NCBI GenBank assembly: GCA_004555175.1
Contig: SFJE01000010.1
Coordinates: 1-54,542, forward strand
Length of the DNA: 54,542 bases
From: Lentisphaeraceae bacterium
GTDB lineage: Bacteria; Verrucomicrobiota; Kiritimatiellia; RFP12; DVOR01
Direction of reading: 5' to 3'
Under the pieces are notes generated by a model. The model did not search any database, was not told the DNA's origin, and was given only the letters and a program-made list of their open reading frames with translations. Below are positions 1 through 11,346 of this stretch, piece after piece; the first letter of the stretch is position 1, and each line of letters opens with the position of its first letter. A program made the position numbers and the translations under genes.

Positions 1-1
1 G

Positions 2-1387
2 GCCATCGGCTGGAGCGCTGCAGGGCTGCCGGCCGGAATGAAGTGGGATGCCAAGACTGGCACCCTGATGGGCACCCCCAATAAGCCCGGGCGCTACACC
101 ATCATCTTCACCAAGAAGGTTGGTAAGGAGACCCACACCGTCTCGACCACCTTCACGGTGGCCCCCTTCCCGCAGCTCACCATTCAGGCTGTGCTACACG
201 ATGGGTCCTCTGATGACGTGCCCTTTGGGACCGTCTCCGGAGCGGGTGAATATGCCGCGAACAAGAGCGTCAAGTTGATGGCCAAACCAGCCAAGGGCTT
301 TGTCTTCAGTGGTTGGTTCGACAAAAACGACGCTCCTCTCCCCGGCCTCACCGTCGATTACCGAACCGCGAGTGTCACCTGGCCGATGGCTGACAGCGAC
401 ACCACCATCTACGCACGCTTCGTCCCCACTGGAGAGGATGCCGACTCCATTAATGAGGGTTCGTTCGGGCTTGACGGTGAACTCGATGGGACGCTGACGA
501 TTAATCCCGCACAGGATGCCGAGATTAAAATCGTCGAGCACTCGAACTCCCTGCCCAAAGTCGCCTTTAAGGGGCTTCCTGCAGGGCTGAAGTATAACGC
601 CAAGACGAATATCATTACAGGTAAGGCCACCAAACCTGGCATTTACACTGTCACGATGAGTCTCGCAAATGCAAGCGTTCCCCGGCCAACCGCCTCAACC
701 ACGCAGACAGTCTCTTGCGTCGTTCTCAACTTCGATGAACTTGGCATTGGTGATGTGGCGACCCCTGTGGAAATCCTCGCCGGGACCACGGAGCACAACG
801 ATTCGCGTTTTGCTCAACTCTCGGGAGCCTCGGTTGCAGGTCTGCCCCGTGGACTGAAGTGGGATCCCAAAAACGGCACCCTCTCCGGGGCCACCTCCAC
901 GCTTGGTAACTACACCGTCACCTTCACCAGAAATAAACTCCGGACATCACTCACCTTTGTGGTATTCGCCCAACCTATGGCAGTGGCGATGGTTACCCCT
1001 GAAGCCAATCAGAACCTGCTCGGTTCGGCTAGCACCAGCCGTGCGCCCTCCGCCGGAACCTATTCCCTGGCTGGCACGCTGATTGGCGATTGGGCGGAAG
1101 CAGTAGAGGGCGACACCCTCTCCGGGACCATCACGCTGGAAGCCAATGGTAACGCACATGCAACACTCCTCCTAGGAGCGGAAGCCGACCCCTTCTCGCT
1201 CACTGGTGGCGTAGAGAACGATGGCTCTATTCTTCTCTTCGGGGTCTGCCCGGCGGACTTTGTCAAGCCTGGTGCCCTAATTGAAGTTCTCATTGATAAC
1301 CAAGAGGTTTACTTCACCACTGGAGACCTCAACGGTTACGGTCTTCTCACAGAAGGGCCTTTCTCCTTAACACCTGTTAGCAAATGA
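2..1387 (+). CDS. Ig-like repeat surface protein, 5' end outside window
   Basis: The reading frame is open from the first bases, so the protein starts before the window; about 461 residues of its C-terminal part are visible. Three copies of a putative-Ig (He_PIG-like) motif, GLPAGMKWD, GLPAGLKYN and GLPRGLKWD, are each followed by a G-T-x-x-G turn and a Y-T-(I/V) strand. Between the first two lies a segment of the Listeria-Bacteroides (InlB B-repeat) type, with AANKSVKL, AKGFVFSGWFD and DTTIYARF. Such proteins are normally exported and act in surface attachment or as stalks. The last ~100 residues form a different, glycine-rich domain. The GC content is lower than in neighbouring genes. The call as a surface adhesin or stalk is by family only. 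Confidence 0.8.
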   Translation, partial: AIGWSAAGLPAGMKWDAKTGTLMGTPNKPGRYTIIFTKKVGKETHTVSTTFTVAPFPQLTIQAVLHDGSSDDVPFGTVSGAGEYAANKSVKLMAKPAKGFVFSGWFDKNDAPLPGLTVDYRTASVTWPMADSDTTIYARFVPTGEDADSINEGSFGLDGELDGTLTINPAQDAEIKIVEHSNSLPKVAFKGLPAGLKYNAKTNIITGKATKPGIYTVTMSLANASVPRPTASTTQTVSCVVLNFDELGIGDVATPVEILAGTTEHNDSRFAQLSGASVAGLPRGLKWDPKNGTLSGATSTLGNYTVTFTRNKLRTSLTFVVFAQPMAVAMVTPEANQNLLGSASTSRAPSAGTYSLAGTLIGDWAEAVEGDTLSGTITLEANGNAHATLLLGAEADPFSLTGGVENDGSILLFGVCPADFVKPGALIEVLIDNQEVYFTTGDLNGYGLLTEGPFSLTPVSK

Positions 1388-1406
1388 CTTCCAGGTTTAA
1401 CTCCCA

Positions 1407-1442
1407 CCGCCGGGCGTGCTATCGCACGCCCGGCGGCCTTTT
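1407..1442 (+). terminator. Rho-independent terminator of the Ig-repeat gene
   Basis: A perfect 13-bp stem (1407-1419 with 1424-1436) closes a TATC loop and is followed by CCTTTT. It starts 20 bp after the stop codon at 1387. Confidence 0.85.
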
Positions 1443-1524
1443 ACCCTTCTTATTCCAATATCAAATGACACAACGCCGCGATCTGTCAAAAAGTAGAGCC
1501 GAGCATGATTAGAGCTTTGCTGAT

Positions 1525-2020
1525 GTAAAATGTCAATAGAATTACGCGCGAGGGCGGTTGAGAAGAGTTGGAAGATGCGCATAATTTAGGCGGCCTTTCG
1601 GGGATAGAGGATGAGAAGTTGGAGAGTTTTATTGAGGGCGTAAGGAATGAGTTGGATGTAATCGTCGAAGCGAAGGTCGCCGCCGCAGAGAGCGACAGTA
1701 TCGACCTGTAGAATGCCGGGGCCACCGGTCTCTTCAAGCGAGCCTGGAGCGGCGGGGATTTGGGCCGCGAGGGCGGCTTTGCTGCCGGAGCGTTTGTTGG
1801 CACTGCGGGGTGGTTGAAGCGGTGGAGGCGGAGGATACGTTCCATCGTGGAAGCACTCATTCGTAGGCGTTCGGTGGCGATAGGCTTTGAGACTTCGCCA
1901 TAGACTTCGGCGTAGTCTTGAAGGGCCTTGGACATCGTCGCGTGGAGGTATTTGGGGCAGAGCTGCCCCATCGCTAGCCAGATGCGGACAAGGCGTTCGC
2001 GCGCCTCTTTGGAGTAAACC
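1525..2020 (-). pseudogene. Decayed copy of the IS transposase found at 18883-20010
   Basis: Read on the reverse strand, this matches the intact transposase from PKYLHATMSKALQDYAEVYG through SASTMERILRLHRFNHP. A one-base deletion in a G run near 1804 then shifts the frame relative to the intact copy. Near 1680 the sequence jumps from the part matching 19482 to the part matching 19170, a deletion of about 310 bp at a shared TCGCCG. The C-terminal part that follows has diverged. A GTCAATAGAA motif near 1532-1541 resembles the left end of the intact IS. The first ~70 codons and the right end are missing. It cannot encode an active transposase. Confidence 0.85.
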
Positions 2021-2053
2021 CGCGGTGGCCTTTGCGCGCCGTGCGCGCGTTTA

Positions 2054-2062
2054 TGGTATACT
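2054..2062 (+). promoter_or_regulatory. Extended -10 of the valS promoter
   Basis: TGG-TATACT lies 33 bp before the valS start and 34 bp after the IS remnant ends. TTGCGC at 2032-2037 could be a weak -35, with a 19-bp spacer. Confidence 0.6.
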
Positions 2063-2094
2063 GCGCGGAACTTTTGTTGATGGAGTCAGGCGTT

Positions 2095-4767
<2,673 letters not shown>

Positions 4768-4782
4768 ACCCCCGCGCCCGCG

Positions 4783-5568
4783 ATGAGCCCTGAGGAAGAT
4801 TGTCCGCAGCAGTTAGAGCAGCTCTCTGCGCTTGGCACCCTCCTCGCGGCGGAACGGCGGCAGGCTTACCTTGCCATTGTCGAAGCCCTCGTGGCCTTAC
4901 GCGAGGGGTTTAATAGTGAACCGCTGACCGATGAAGTAGCGGCCGCCGTCTCCGAGCTCTATGCTGGCGAAGGTGGCGGCCGAGAGGCCTTTTTGCGCGA
5001 CCTCAAGCAACTCACCGCTTGGGGGCTCGTCACCGAACGCATTGAGCGCGTCCGCCTGCGTGGCTACCGCGATAACCGCCGCGAAAAGTTCCGCTACCGC
5101 CTCTGCCCCCTCGCCATCCACTTCATTGCTTGGTTGCATGAGGAGCGCGATGCGGTCGGCGAGGAGATGATTGACGCCACTCGCCGCCGGCTCGACACCC
5201 TCTATAGCGAGCTTGACCGAACCCGCCGCACGCTCCGCAAATCCGGCGCTAGCACCATGAGCGAAGAGACCGCTGCAGACCTCCTCTGCGGTCTGCAGCA
5301 AGCGATGGACCTGACCAACCACATCAAGTCCGGGCTCGATGAGATGCGCCAGCGTCTCTTGTCCGCCGCCGATGCCCTCGCCGCCGAAGTCCGCCTCCGC
5401 GCCCAACAGCGCTTCCTTGGCCGCGAGCTGATTGTCATCCCCGAACGCCAGCGCGCGGGTACCTGGGAGGGCTGGAGCGCCGAACGCCTCCGCTGCCGTC
5501 TGGGCCCCAACGCCCTCCGCGGCACCCTCACCCCCTTCCGCCCCACCTCCCTCGCCGACTTCCTCTAA
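4783..5568 (+). CDS. Winged-helix protein resembling the N-terminal domain of MukF/JetA kleisins
   Basis: A 261-residue protein I could not assign with certainty. Residues ~25-120 look like the winged-helix domain at the start of DUF2397/JetA/MksF-type kleisins: a helix, FLRDLKQLTAWGLV, a wing with RLRGYRDNRREKFRYRLCP, then AIHFIAWLHEE. Long helices follow (~125-200). JetA-family proteins are usually about twice this long and have a second winged helix, so this may be truncated; its last ~60 residues fit poorly. No jetB or jetC-like gene is present. A JetD-like tail lies 4.5 kb downstream on the same strand. It sits 15 bp after valS. It could instead be a free-standing DNA-binding protein. 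Confidence 0.5.
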   Translation: MSPEEDCPQQLEQLSALGTLLAAERRQAYLAIVEALVALREGFNSEPLTDEVAAAVSELYAGEGGGREAFLRDLKQLTAWGLVTERIERVRLRGYRDNRREKFRYRLCPLAIHFIAWLHEERDAVGEEMIDATRRRLDTLYSELDRTRRTLRKSGASTMSEETAADLLCGLQQAMDLTNHIKSGLDEMRQRLLSAADALAAEVRLRAQQRFLGRELIVIPERQRAGTWEGWSAERLRCRLGPNALRGTLTPFRPTSLADFL

Positions 5569-5602
5569 CCCCACCCACCGCAGGTCTCCTCGTAACCGCA
5601 CC

Positions 5603-7141
5603 CTACGGATCCTGGCGGAGATAGAGGTCAACCTCCGAGACCATCAACGGTAAGTGACGCACCGGGCGCCAGGGTTGTAGAGCACGGTCCAGCGCGGGAT
5701 AGCGTTGGCGGGCAGCTTCTAGTTTTTCGACCTCCCATTCCGAAATAAAAGCCTCCGTCTTGGGGTCTTCCAGCGCGGCCACAAGATCCTCAAGGACACG
5801 TTCCTGACGCTTGGCGTTGACTGGGAAATTGAAATGGAAGGCGTACTTCTGTGGCGTGTACGCACGGTTCCAAAGCATCAGTTTGGCCGTTGAGATAAAC
5901 CCGCGCACGGCCACTTGCCCGCCGGACAACTCCGAACAGGTCAAGGCCGCCCGTTGGGCATCGGCCGTCTGTAGCTTAATCATCGTACCCTTGAGCGTGC
6001 GTCTGCCGAAATAAAGCGTCAGCAGAAGCAGCAAACCCAGCGTTCCAATGCGTAGCCCGCGTGCCCAACCCGCTCGATCCGCCGGGCATGTCACCGCCAC
6101 CAGCGCGAACAACGGCAGATACCCCATCAGCAGGTAATGCTCAAAGATGCCGCCGGAGAGCAGCACCAGGAGCGTCTCCACCGCAAACCACGCCCCCAAC
6201 GCGAGCACCAAGCGCCGATTGCGAGCCTCGCCAGTCCCCCGGTAAATAAGAAAGCTCCCGGCACACACCGCCGTCACCGTGCAGGTGATGCCGTAAAGCG
6301 GCACCCAGGGGAAGCGCACCGACAACGGCCAACGCCCAATCAACGACTTACAGATCCCCAGCGACAATACGCCAACACCCCCCGAGCGATACTCGTAGAC
6401 ATTAAAGAGCCACGAAGCGTCTAGCAACTCGGCAAAGGTCCCAGCCTGCCAATAGAGCGCCCCTACCCCGCCAAGCGCAATTGCAAAGCCCAGAAACGCG
6501 CCTAACCCGCGCAGCCAAAAGCGGTGCCACTGCCACGTTTGCCACACCTCAAGCCCCCAAGCCGCCACAAGGAAACATCCTAAGCCCACGAAGTTCGCCT
6601 TAATCAGGAGCCCCGCCGCCGCCAACATCCCTAACACCGGCGCTCGCCACCAGACCTCATTCCCCGGCTCCGCCTCGCCGCGCGCCCAAATCCAAAAGGC
6701 CACGGCATCCACCATCAGCGCCAGCCCCTCAACCGTCAAGAGTGCCGTTCCGCCACACCCGCCATAGGCTATCCCAGCCATAACCGTCAATAGAGCCCCC
6801 AATGCCGCGCGGCGCGGACTCAAGAAGACACGCAGTCCCCCATACGTGCACAGCAGTGTGACGCTCCAGGTCAGCCCCAAGAGCGTCTCTACACCCCAAT
6901 CCCCGCCCCCTGTCAGCCAGTACCCTGCGGCGCAGAACCAAAAGACGAGCGGACTCTTATGGTCCCACACATCGGCAAAGAGGCGATCGCCCTGCGTGAG
7001 GCGCCAGCCCGTGTAGCGGAAGATAGCGAAGTCATCGTACATCAGCGGAGCGATATAGGAACACAGCGTGCACCACAGAATGAGTGCAATCCCCACCCCA
7101 AGCAATACCCGCGCCGACGTCAATCGCAAAAACCAGTTCAT
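5603..7141 (-). CDS. PMT/ArnT-type polytopic membrane glycosyltransferase (GT-C fold)
   Basis: A 512-residue multi-pass inner-membrane protein. After the first membrane segment comes LMYDDFAIFRYTG and then GDRLFADVWDHKSPLVFWF, the pattern of the first periplasmic loop of PMT_2/GT39-like enzymes, with an acidic pair and D-x-W-D-x-K-x-P. Such enzymes move a sugar from a polyprenyl phosphate carrier to lipid, protein or glycan on the periplasmic side. It lies 27 bp downstream of the gtrB-like gene, which would make the lipid-linked donor, so the two probably work together. About ten hydrophobic segments are visible. The acceptor is unknown. The stop codon faces the winged-helix gene 34 bp away. 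Confidence 0.8.
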   Translation of the reverse strand: MNWFLRLTSARVLLGVGIALILWCTLCSYIAPLMYDDFAIFRYTGWRLTQGDRLFADVWDHKSPLVFWFCAAGYWLTGGGDWGVETLLGLTWSVTLLCTYGGLRVFLSPRRAALGALLTVMAGIAYGGCGGTALLTVEGLALMVDAVAFWIWARGEAEPGNEVWWRAPVLGMLAAAGLLIKANFVGLGCFLVAAWGLEVWQTWQWHRFWLRGLGAFLGFAIALGGVGALYWQAGTFAELLDASWLFNVYEYRSGGVGVLSLGICKSLIGRWPLSVRFPWVPLYGITCTVTAVCAGSFLIYRGTGEARNRRLVLALGAWFAVETLLVLLSGGIFEHYLLMGYLPLFALVAVTCPADRAGWARGLRIGTLGLLLLLTLYFGRRTLKGTMIKLQTADAQRAALTCSELSGGQVAVRGFISTAKLMLWNRAYTPQKYAFHFNFPVNAKRQERVLEDLVAALEDPKTEAFISEWEVEKLEAARQRYPALDRALQPWRPVRHLPLMVSEVDLYLRQDP

Positions 7142-7168
7142 CGTTTTACCTCCTGCTTATGCGTTCTC

Positions 7169-8104
7169 TTAATGCGCCTCTCTCACCAAGTAAAGCGGCC
7201 GCCGCTTCGTTTCGAGATAGGTCTTGGCTAAATACGCCCCCAGAATGCCCACCACAAACAACTGCAACCCGCCCAAGAAAACGATAATACACACCAACGA
7301 CGGCCACCCACAGACCGGGTCCGAAAAGAATAGCGCGCGGAAGAAAACCACCATCAAGGCAAAGAAGGCCCCAACGCAGCAGAGCAACCCCAACAACGAG
7401 GCCAACTGGAGCGGCGCCGTGGAATAACTTAAAATCCCCTCCAAGCTGTATCGGAAAAGCCGCCAGAACGACCACTTGCTCTCCCCCGTCACCCGCTCCA
7501 CATTCTCAAAGGCAATCCATTTGGTCCGAAAGCCCACCCACTGATAGATACCCTTCGTAAAGCGATTGCACTCTGGCAAGGCCAATATCGCCTCAACCAC
7601 CTGCCGCGTCATCAACCGGTAGTCGCGCGCGCCATCCACCAACGCCACTTCTGAGAGATGTCGCATCACCCAGTAGAACCGTCTGGCAAACCACGAGCGA
7701 ATTGGCGGCTCCCCCCGTCGGTCCACCCGCCGTGTCGCCACACAATCATACCCCTCCTCGCGAAGCGCGCTCAACATCTCCGGCAACTTCTCCGGCGGAT
7801 CCTGCAAGTCCACATCCATCGTCACCACATAATCGCCGCGGCTATGACGCAATCCGGCCAACAGTGCCGCCTCCTTCCCAAAGTTCCGTGAAAAGGAGAC
7901 CCAGCGGACGCGCTCATCCCTCATCGCCAAAGCCTTGATACGCGCAAGCGTCTCGTCCGTTGAGCCATCGTCCACAAAGACAAACTCAACCGCCACGGGA
8001 AGCGCCTCCCGCGTCACTGCTTGAACAAATAACCCCACACATGCCGCCTCGTTATAGCACGGCACCACAATCGATAATAAGGGAACTTTTCCTTCCGCTT
8101 CCAT
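7169..8104 (-). CDS. GtrB-like polyprenyl-phosphate glycosyltransferase (GT2)
   Basis: A 311-residue family 2 glycosyltransferase of the DPM1/GtrB/YfdH type, which transfers a sugar from a nucleotide donor to undecaprenyl phosphate on the cytoplasmic face. The GT2 start reads LSIVVPCYNE (10-19), with FVDDGSTDET, FSRNFGKEAALLAGL and the metal-binding DVD at 97-99 in TMDVDLQDPPE. Two C-terminal membrane helices (~230-255 and ~265-295) anchor it, as in GtrB. The start ATG has GAGAAGG about 9 bp upstream. It heads a two-gene operon with the PMT-like gene and has an unusually long hairpin-rich leader (8105-8296). Confidence 0.88.
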   Translation of the reverse strand: MEAEGKVPLLSIVVPCYNEAACVGLFVQAVTREALPVAVEFVFVDDGSTDETLARIKALAMRDERVRWVSFSRNFGKEAALLAGLRHSRGDYVVTMDVDLQDPPEKLPEMLSALREEGYDCVATRRVDRRGEPPIRSWFARRFYWVMRHLSEVALVDGARDYRLMTRQVVEAILALPECNRFTKGIYQWVGFRTKWIAFENVERVTGESKWSFWRLFRYSLEGILSYSTAPLQLASLLGLLCCVGAFFALMVVFFRALFFSDPVCGWPSLVCIIVFLGGLQLFVVGILGAYLAKTYLETKRRPLYLVREAH

Positions 8105-8125
8105 AAAACACGCCTTCTCTTACGT

Positions 8126-8246
8126 GCTTTGGTAGAGGCCCTAGGAAAGCCCATCATCAGACACCGTAAAAGAAGGCGCGCCGACACGGCACACCCGCCC
8201 AAACGCGTTGCCTAATGATTGAAATTTCCTAGGTTTCTACCAAAGC
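8126..8246 (-). repeat. 121-bp long-hairpin element in the gtrB leader
   Basis: GCTTTGGTAGA and CCTAGGAAA at 8126-8148 are the inverse of TTTCCTAGG and TCTACCAAAGC at 8225-8246. Inside these, an 11-nt segment read as ATCATTAGGCA in the transcript can pair with TGTCTGATGAT, using two wobble pairs. That gives about 31 pairs in a rod. The outer stem closes just before the gtrB ribosome binding site. It could be a leader RNA or a small palindromic mobile element (MITE). Confidence 0.65.
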
Positions 8247-8302
8247 AACTTGTTTGCGCAAAGCGCAATGCAATTCCGGCCGCTCTCCGACCGTACGGGC
8301 GC

Positions 8303-8311
8303 AGTATACCA
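8303..8311 (-). promoter_or_regulatory. Extended -10 for the gtrB operon
   Basis: On the reverse strand this reads TGG-TATACT; no good -35 is visible. The inferred transcript would have a leader of about 190 nt before gtrB. Confidence 0.5.
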
Positions 8312-8525
8312 CAAACATCAGACGCAATTGAACCTCACCCCTCCACAAGGAATATCGGGCAAAGGCCGGGCCGTCACCCGAAAGACCGCCGTTGTAAGCA
8401 ACGACGCACGCCGGGCCGCGCCGCCTTCGGCGGACGCGCTCGCCATAAACAACCCCTGCCTCAAAATGCAACCGCCCCGGGGAGAGGATGAACCCGGGGC
8501 GGGGCGAGGGCCAACCCGGGGCGGA
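8312..8525. other. Intergenic region with GC-rich repeats
   Basis: No gene seen. It holds a CCGCCTTCGGCGG hairpin at 8421-8433 and a segment at about 8475-8527 with two copies of AACCCGGGGCGG. The same motif is tandemly repeated at 25511-25576. Confidence 0.6.
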
Positions 8526-10130
8526 TTAGTTGGTGGGGGCGCGCCAGAGGGGATGGGGGAGGTGACCAAGTAAGTCCGCCCAGGGGAAGGCAAAGAGATC
8601 GCGCAGCGTGTCGCAGATGGGCACCTTGCGTTTGAGTTCTTCAGGGGCCGGGGGAAGACCGGGCACAACGGGGAAGAGTTCGCGATCAATGGAGAACTGC
8701 GGGAGATCGGGATCGTCTGCGAGTGTCATTCCCGCTTCGGCCAGGCGTTCGCGGAGGGTATAGAGGCTTCGGTTGGACTCCACATCCCAGCGCGGCGAGC
8801 GTTCGGCCATTTGTGCGAAGCGCGCTTGTCGCTCCCATTCGTAGCGCCACTGCCGCGCCTGATAGGCCACCGTTCGCAAGAGGATAAGGCCGGTCAGGGG
8901 CAAGGTGCAGGCAAAGGCAGCCCCCGTAGACGCGGCAGCCAGCGCATTAGCCAGTCGCCCCGAGGCGCATAGAGCAGATTACCGAGTGCAAGGAAGGGGA
9001 TGGCCCACATCTGCGGGAAGTAGCGCCCGTAGCCGATGTATTTGAGCGGCGCGAGATTGCCGATGAAGAAGAGGAAGAGCACTAGCCAGGTGGTAGCAGT
9101 CCGGCGCGAGAGGCAGAGCGCCACCACACTCCCCCACATCAGCAACCGGAAGAAGGTCCCGAAGCCGCCTACACCCCCACAGACCTCGAAGACCGGCCGG
9201 AAGGCCTCCTTCCCTTGCCACCACGCGCTACCCTTCCAAGCCAGGCTCTGCGAGAACCACGCCTGCATACAGCGCGATAGATTGCCCATCGAGAGCGCAT
9301 CCGCATTCCCGGTGAAGTCGGCCGTGATGTCAATCAACGGCACCTCGGGGTTGAACGAGAACTCGGGATAGACCGGCGAGCCATAGTTGATCCACGCGGT
9401 TAGGAGCGGCGAAGCGCCGGCGAGCAAGACCGCCACCCCCAAGCCGACCATCCCCCAACGCACCTCCGCGCGCCGCCCCTCCAAGCACAGGACAATCACG
9501 CACCCCAATGTGCCGCACACCAGCCCCGTGCTCTTGGCCAACAGCGCGAAGCCCAGGCAAAGCCCCGTGAGCAGCCCCCCCCGGTAGAAGCGTCCGCCGC
9601 CATGTGACGAAGCCAAGCGCGGCAGCGACAAAGGCCGCATAGGCCGTGTAGTCCACCAGCCCGGCCACGAAACTCGTAATCTTGGTACTAAAGGCCAGTG
9701 CCGCGGAAAACGCACCACAGACAAAGGCGGAAGCCCGCCATTCGTTGGCCGCAAACCGCCAGGCGCTGCGCCAGAGGGCGAGAATGAGCGCATATCCCAA
9801 GAAGGCATCCGCCGTAAAGAGCCCCGTCGCCTTCGCCACAAGCGCGCCACAGAAGGCGGTCGCCTTGGGCAGAAAAAGCGTGTGATAAGGCGAGAGCGAG
9901 CGCAAGTCCACCAACTCGCCAAAAGCGGGCACCGTGGAGGTGAAGACGGGGTTCCATCCGTGCCAGAGCAAGCGCTGCATCGGTAAGTGGTAGGCCATAC
10001 TATCCGTGCCCGTATAGAAAAAGGTCCAAGCGCACAGCAACAGGAGCGCCACCGCCGTCGCCGCGAACCGGAGCGCGTGCCGCCACGAGCCCAACGCCGC
10101 CGTCTTTGCGCTCCTGCGCGCGCTCCCCAA
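8526..10130 (-). pseudogene. Polytopic membrane glycosyltransferase, two frameshifts and probably no start
   Basis: The coding signal runs through three frames. Frame one covers 10130 to ~9580 (LLCAWTFFYTGTDSMAYHLP, then membrane helices). Frame two runs from ~9580 (LLTGLCLGFALLAKSTGL, AWINYGSPVYPEFSFNPEVP). A third frame (8903-8526) gives LPLTGLILLRTVAYQARQW and a soluble tail. The first shift is at a run of eight C on the + strand (9575-9582); seven or ten would restore the frame. The second fits a G/C run at about 8920-8960. No ATG or ribosome binding site precedes frame one, and an in-frame stop lies at 10140-10142. The architecture fits a GT-C/PMT-like enzyme related in role to the neighbouring operon. 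Decay, phase variation or sequencing error are all possible. Confidence 0.7.
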
Positions 10131-10379
10131 AACCCTCCCCTATGTCCACTATGGCGATACCGACCGCGCCGGCATCCGCATCGCACAAACCCTTTTTAGC
10201 GCGCACCCTGGCACCTTTGCCTCCCCGCCCCCCGGCACCCCCACCCAGCCGCTCTCCCCAGCCGAGCGCCACCGCGCCCAAACTGCCCTCCAATCCGCCT
10301 CCGGCTTCGCTAAAACCGCCCTGGAAGCCCTCCTCGATCGCAACGCTTGGCACGAAGAAGAAGCCTGGTTCCACCGCTA
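10078..10379 (+). pseudogene. C-terminal remnant of a JetD-like Toprim (Topo VI A-like) protein
   Basis: The + strand frame reads RHEPNAAVFALLRALPKT, then YVHYGDTDRAGIRIAQTLF, and ends in LEALLDRNAWHEEEAWFHR before the stop at 10379. An acidic residue (E) in a short strand followed by a G-D-x-D motif and G-(I/L)-R-I-A is the Toprim core seen in DUF2220/DUF2399 proteins, the nuclease subunit JetD of Wadjet systems. Only about 100 residues of a usual 350-400 remain. Upstream it runs straight into the opposite-strand membrane glycosyltransferase, so the 5' part has been lost. The family call rests on motif reading only. Confidence 0.5.
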
Positions 10380-11001
10380 ACGGAACCCGGCTTCGCCGTA
10401 AAGAAATCGTGATTTGGATTTGCAGTGGCTTGCACCGCCAGGCCTAGCCAAGAGAGCGCGCCGAAGGGCGCCTCACGCGCGTGAAGCGAGCTCCTTGTAG
10501 AGACCGCCTTGGCGTTCGCGCCGGCCCCGGAAGATGACCGTGTGGGGGAGCGCATCAACGACTTGCCAAAGCGCCAAGGCGCCTCCGCTTCTCCTCATCC
10601 GTATTCCCGCAAGATCAACTTCAATAAAGCTGCCATCATATTGACACTCGCCCGTGCGCGAACTAATAAGACGGGGTCTTATTTGAAACAAGACGGGGTC
10701 TTATTTGGAATAAGACGGGGTCTTAATAATCCCGCTCGCCTCGGGAGGGCGTTTCGCCCCGGCGTGCGAGAAGGTGCACAAGGCCGAAGCGCAAAGGTTC
10801 CAGCAATGAGCCGTTCGCGGTTGGCCGTTCGCACGGAAACGGGAGCGGGAGCGGAGCGCAACAAAAGTCTTCCCACCTCCAGCACATGCCTTAGCTCCTC
10901 GCCTGCCCCCTCGCTCGAGCAGCAAAAAGACCCCGAACAAGGTCCGAGAGAAGGGGGCGCAGGGCGCCTTTGGGGCCTGTTAGGTTTTCCTAATTTTTTG
11001 C
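10380..11001. other. Intergenic region between the JetD-like remnant and feoA
   Basis: No convincing gene. It contains a GCGCC-GAAG-GGCGC hairpin with TCACGCGCGTGA near 10458-10484 (the hairpin-mosaic family) and the 22-bp palindrome array at 10668-10731. A reverse-strand reading frame at 10473-10691 has protein-like stretches (GSFIEVDLAGI, ALWQVVDALPHTVIF), but it starts inside the repeat array and ends in the mosaic repeat. At most it is a fragment. Confidence 0.5.
10668..10731. repeat. Three-unit array of a 22-bp palindromic repeat
   Basis: Three copies of AAGAC-GGG-GTCTT spaced 22 bp apart and joined by AT-rich linkers (ATTTGAAAC, ATTTGGAAT). The same unit, in the CCC orientation, is found at 37657-37766 and at the end of the window. 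Confidence 0.9.
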
Positions 11002-11030
11002 TTGACTTACGAATTAAAGGGTGTTATCTT
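11002..11030 (+). promoter_or_regulatory. feoAB promoter
   Basis: TTGACT (11002-11007), a 17-bp spacer and TATCTT (11025-11030). The leader holds a CTCTCG/CGAGAG inverted repeat (about 11054-11078). No clear Fur box was recognised. Confidence 0.6.
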
Positions 11031-11109
11031 ACGCGCCAGTTCGAAGGGGCTAACTCTCGTTCTCTCTCTCCGCGAGAGCGCCCTCCGAACCGATTAACGA
11101 GGATAAACG

Positions 11110-11343
11110 ATGGATATTACTTCCATGAAAGTTGGCGATAAGGCCCGGATCACCGGCTATCAGGTGACGAAGGCGGGCTATCGGGCAAAGTTGCTGGCGC
11201 TGGGATTGACGCGCGGCGCGGTGATTGAGTTGATCGGGGTGGCCCCGATGGGCGACCCGCTGCGGCTAAAGGTGCGCGGATTTGAGTTGTCGCTTCGGCG
11301 TGCCGAGGCGGCTTTTTTGGACCTTGAGGCAGTGGAGGCGTAA
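11110..11343 (+). CDS. feoA: FeoA ferrous iron transport regulator
   Basis: A 77-residue cytoplasmic SH3-like protein that partners FeoB in Fe(II) uptake. It has the FeoA pattern: an N-terminal strand with KVGDKARITGY, a helix RAKLLALGLTRGAVIELIGVAPMGDP and then LKVRGFELSLRRAEA ending the barrel. Length is typical. The start has AGGA about 8 bp upstream. The stop is 3 bp before feoB, so the two are translated as a unit. Confidence 0.95.
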   Translation: MDITSMKVGDKARITGYQVTKAGYRAKLLALGLTRGAVIELIGVAPMGDPLRLKVRGFELSLRRAEAAFLDLEAVEA

Positions 11344-11346
11344 AGA

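Noticed and set aside
10473..10691. 72-residue reverse frame with protein-like stretches
   Set aside because: It starts in the repeat array and ends in a mosaic repeat with no ribosome site; kept only as a possible fragment.
10509..11141. 210-residue open frame on the + strand
   Set aside because: It crosses the palindrome array and the feoA promoter and runs into feoA in another frame; composition is not protein-like.
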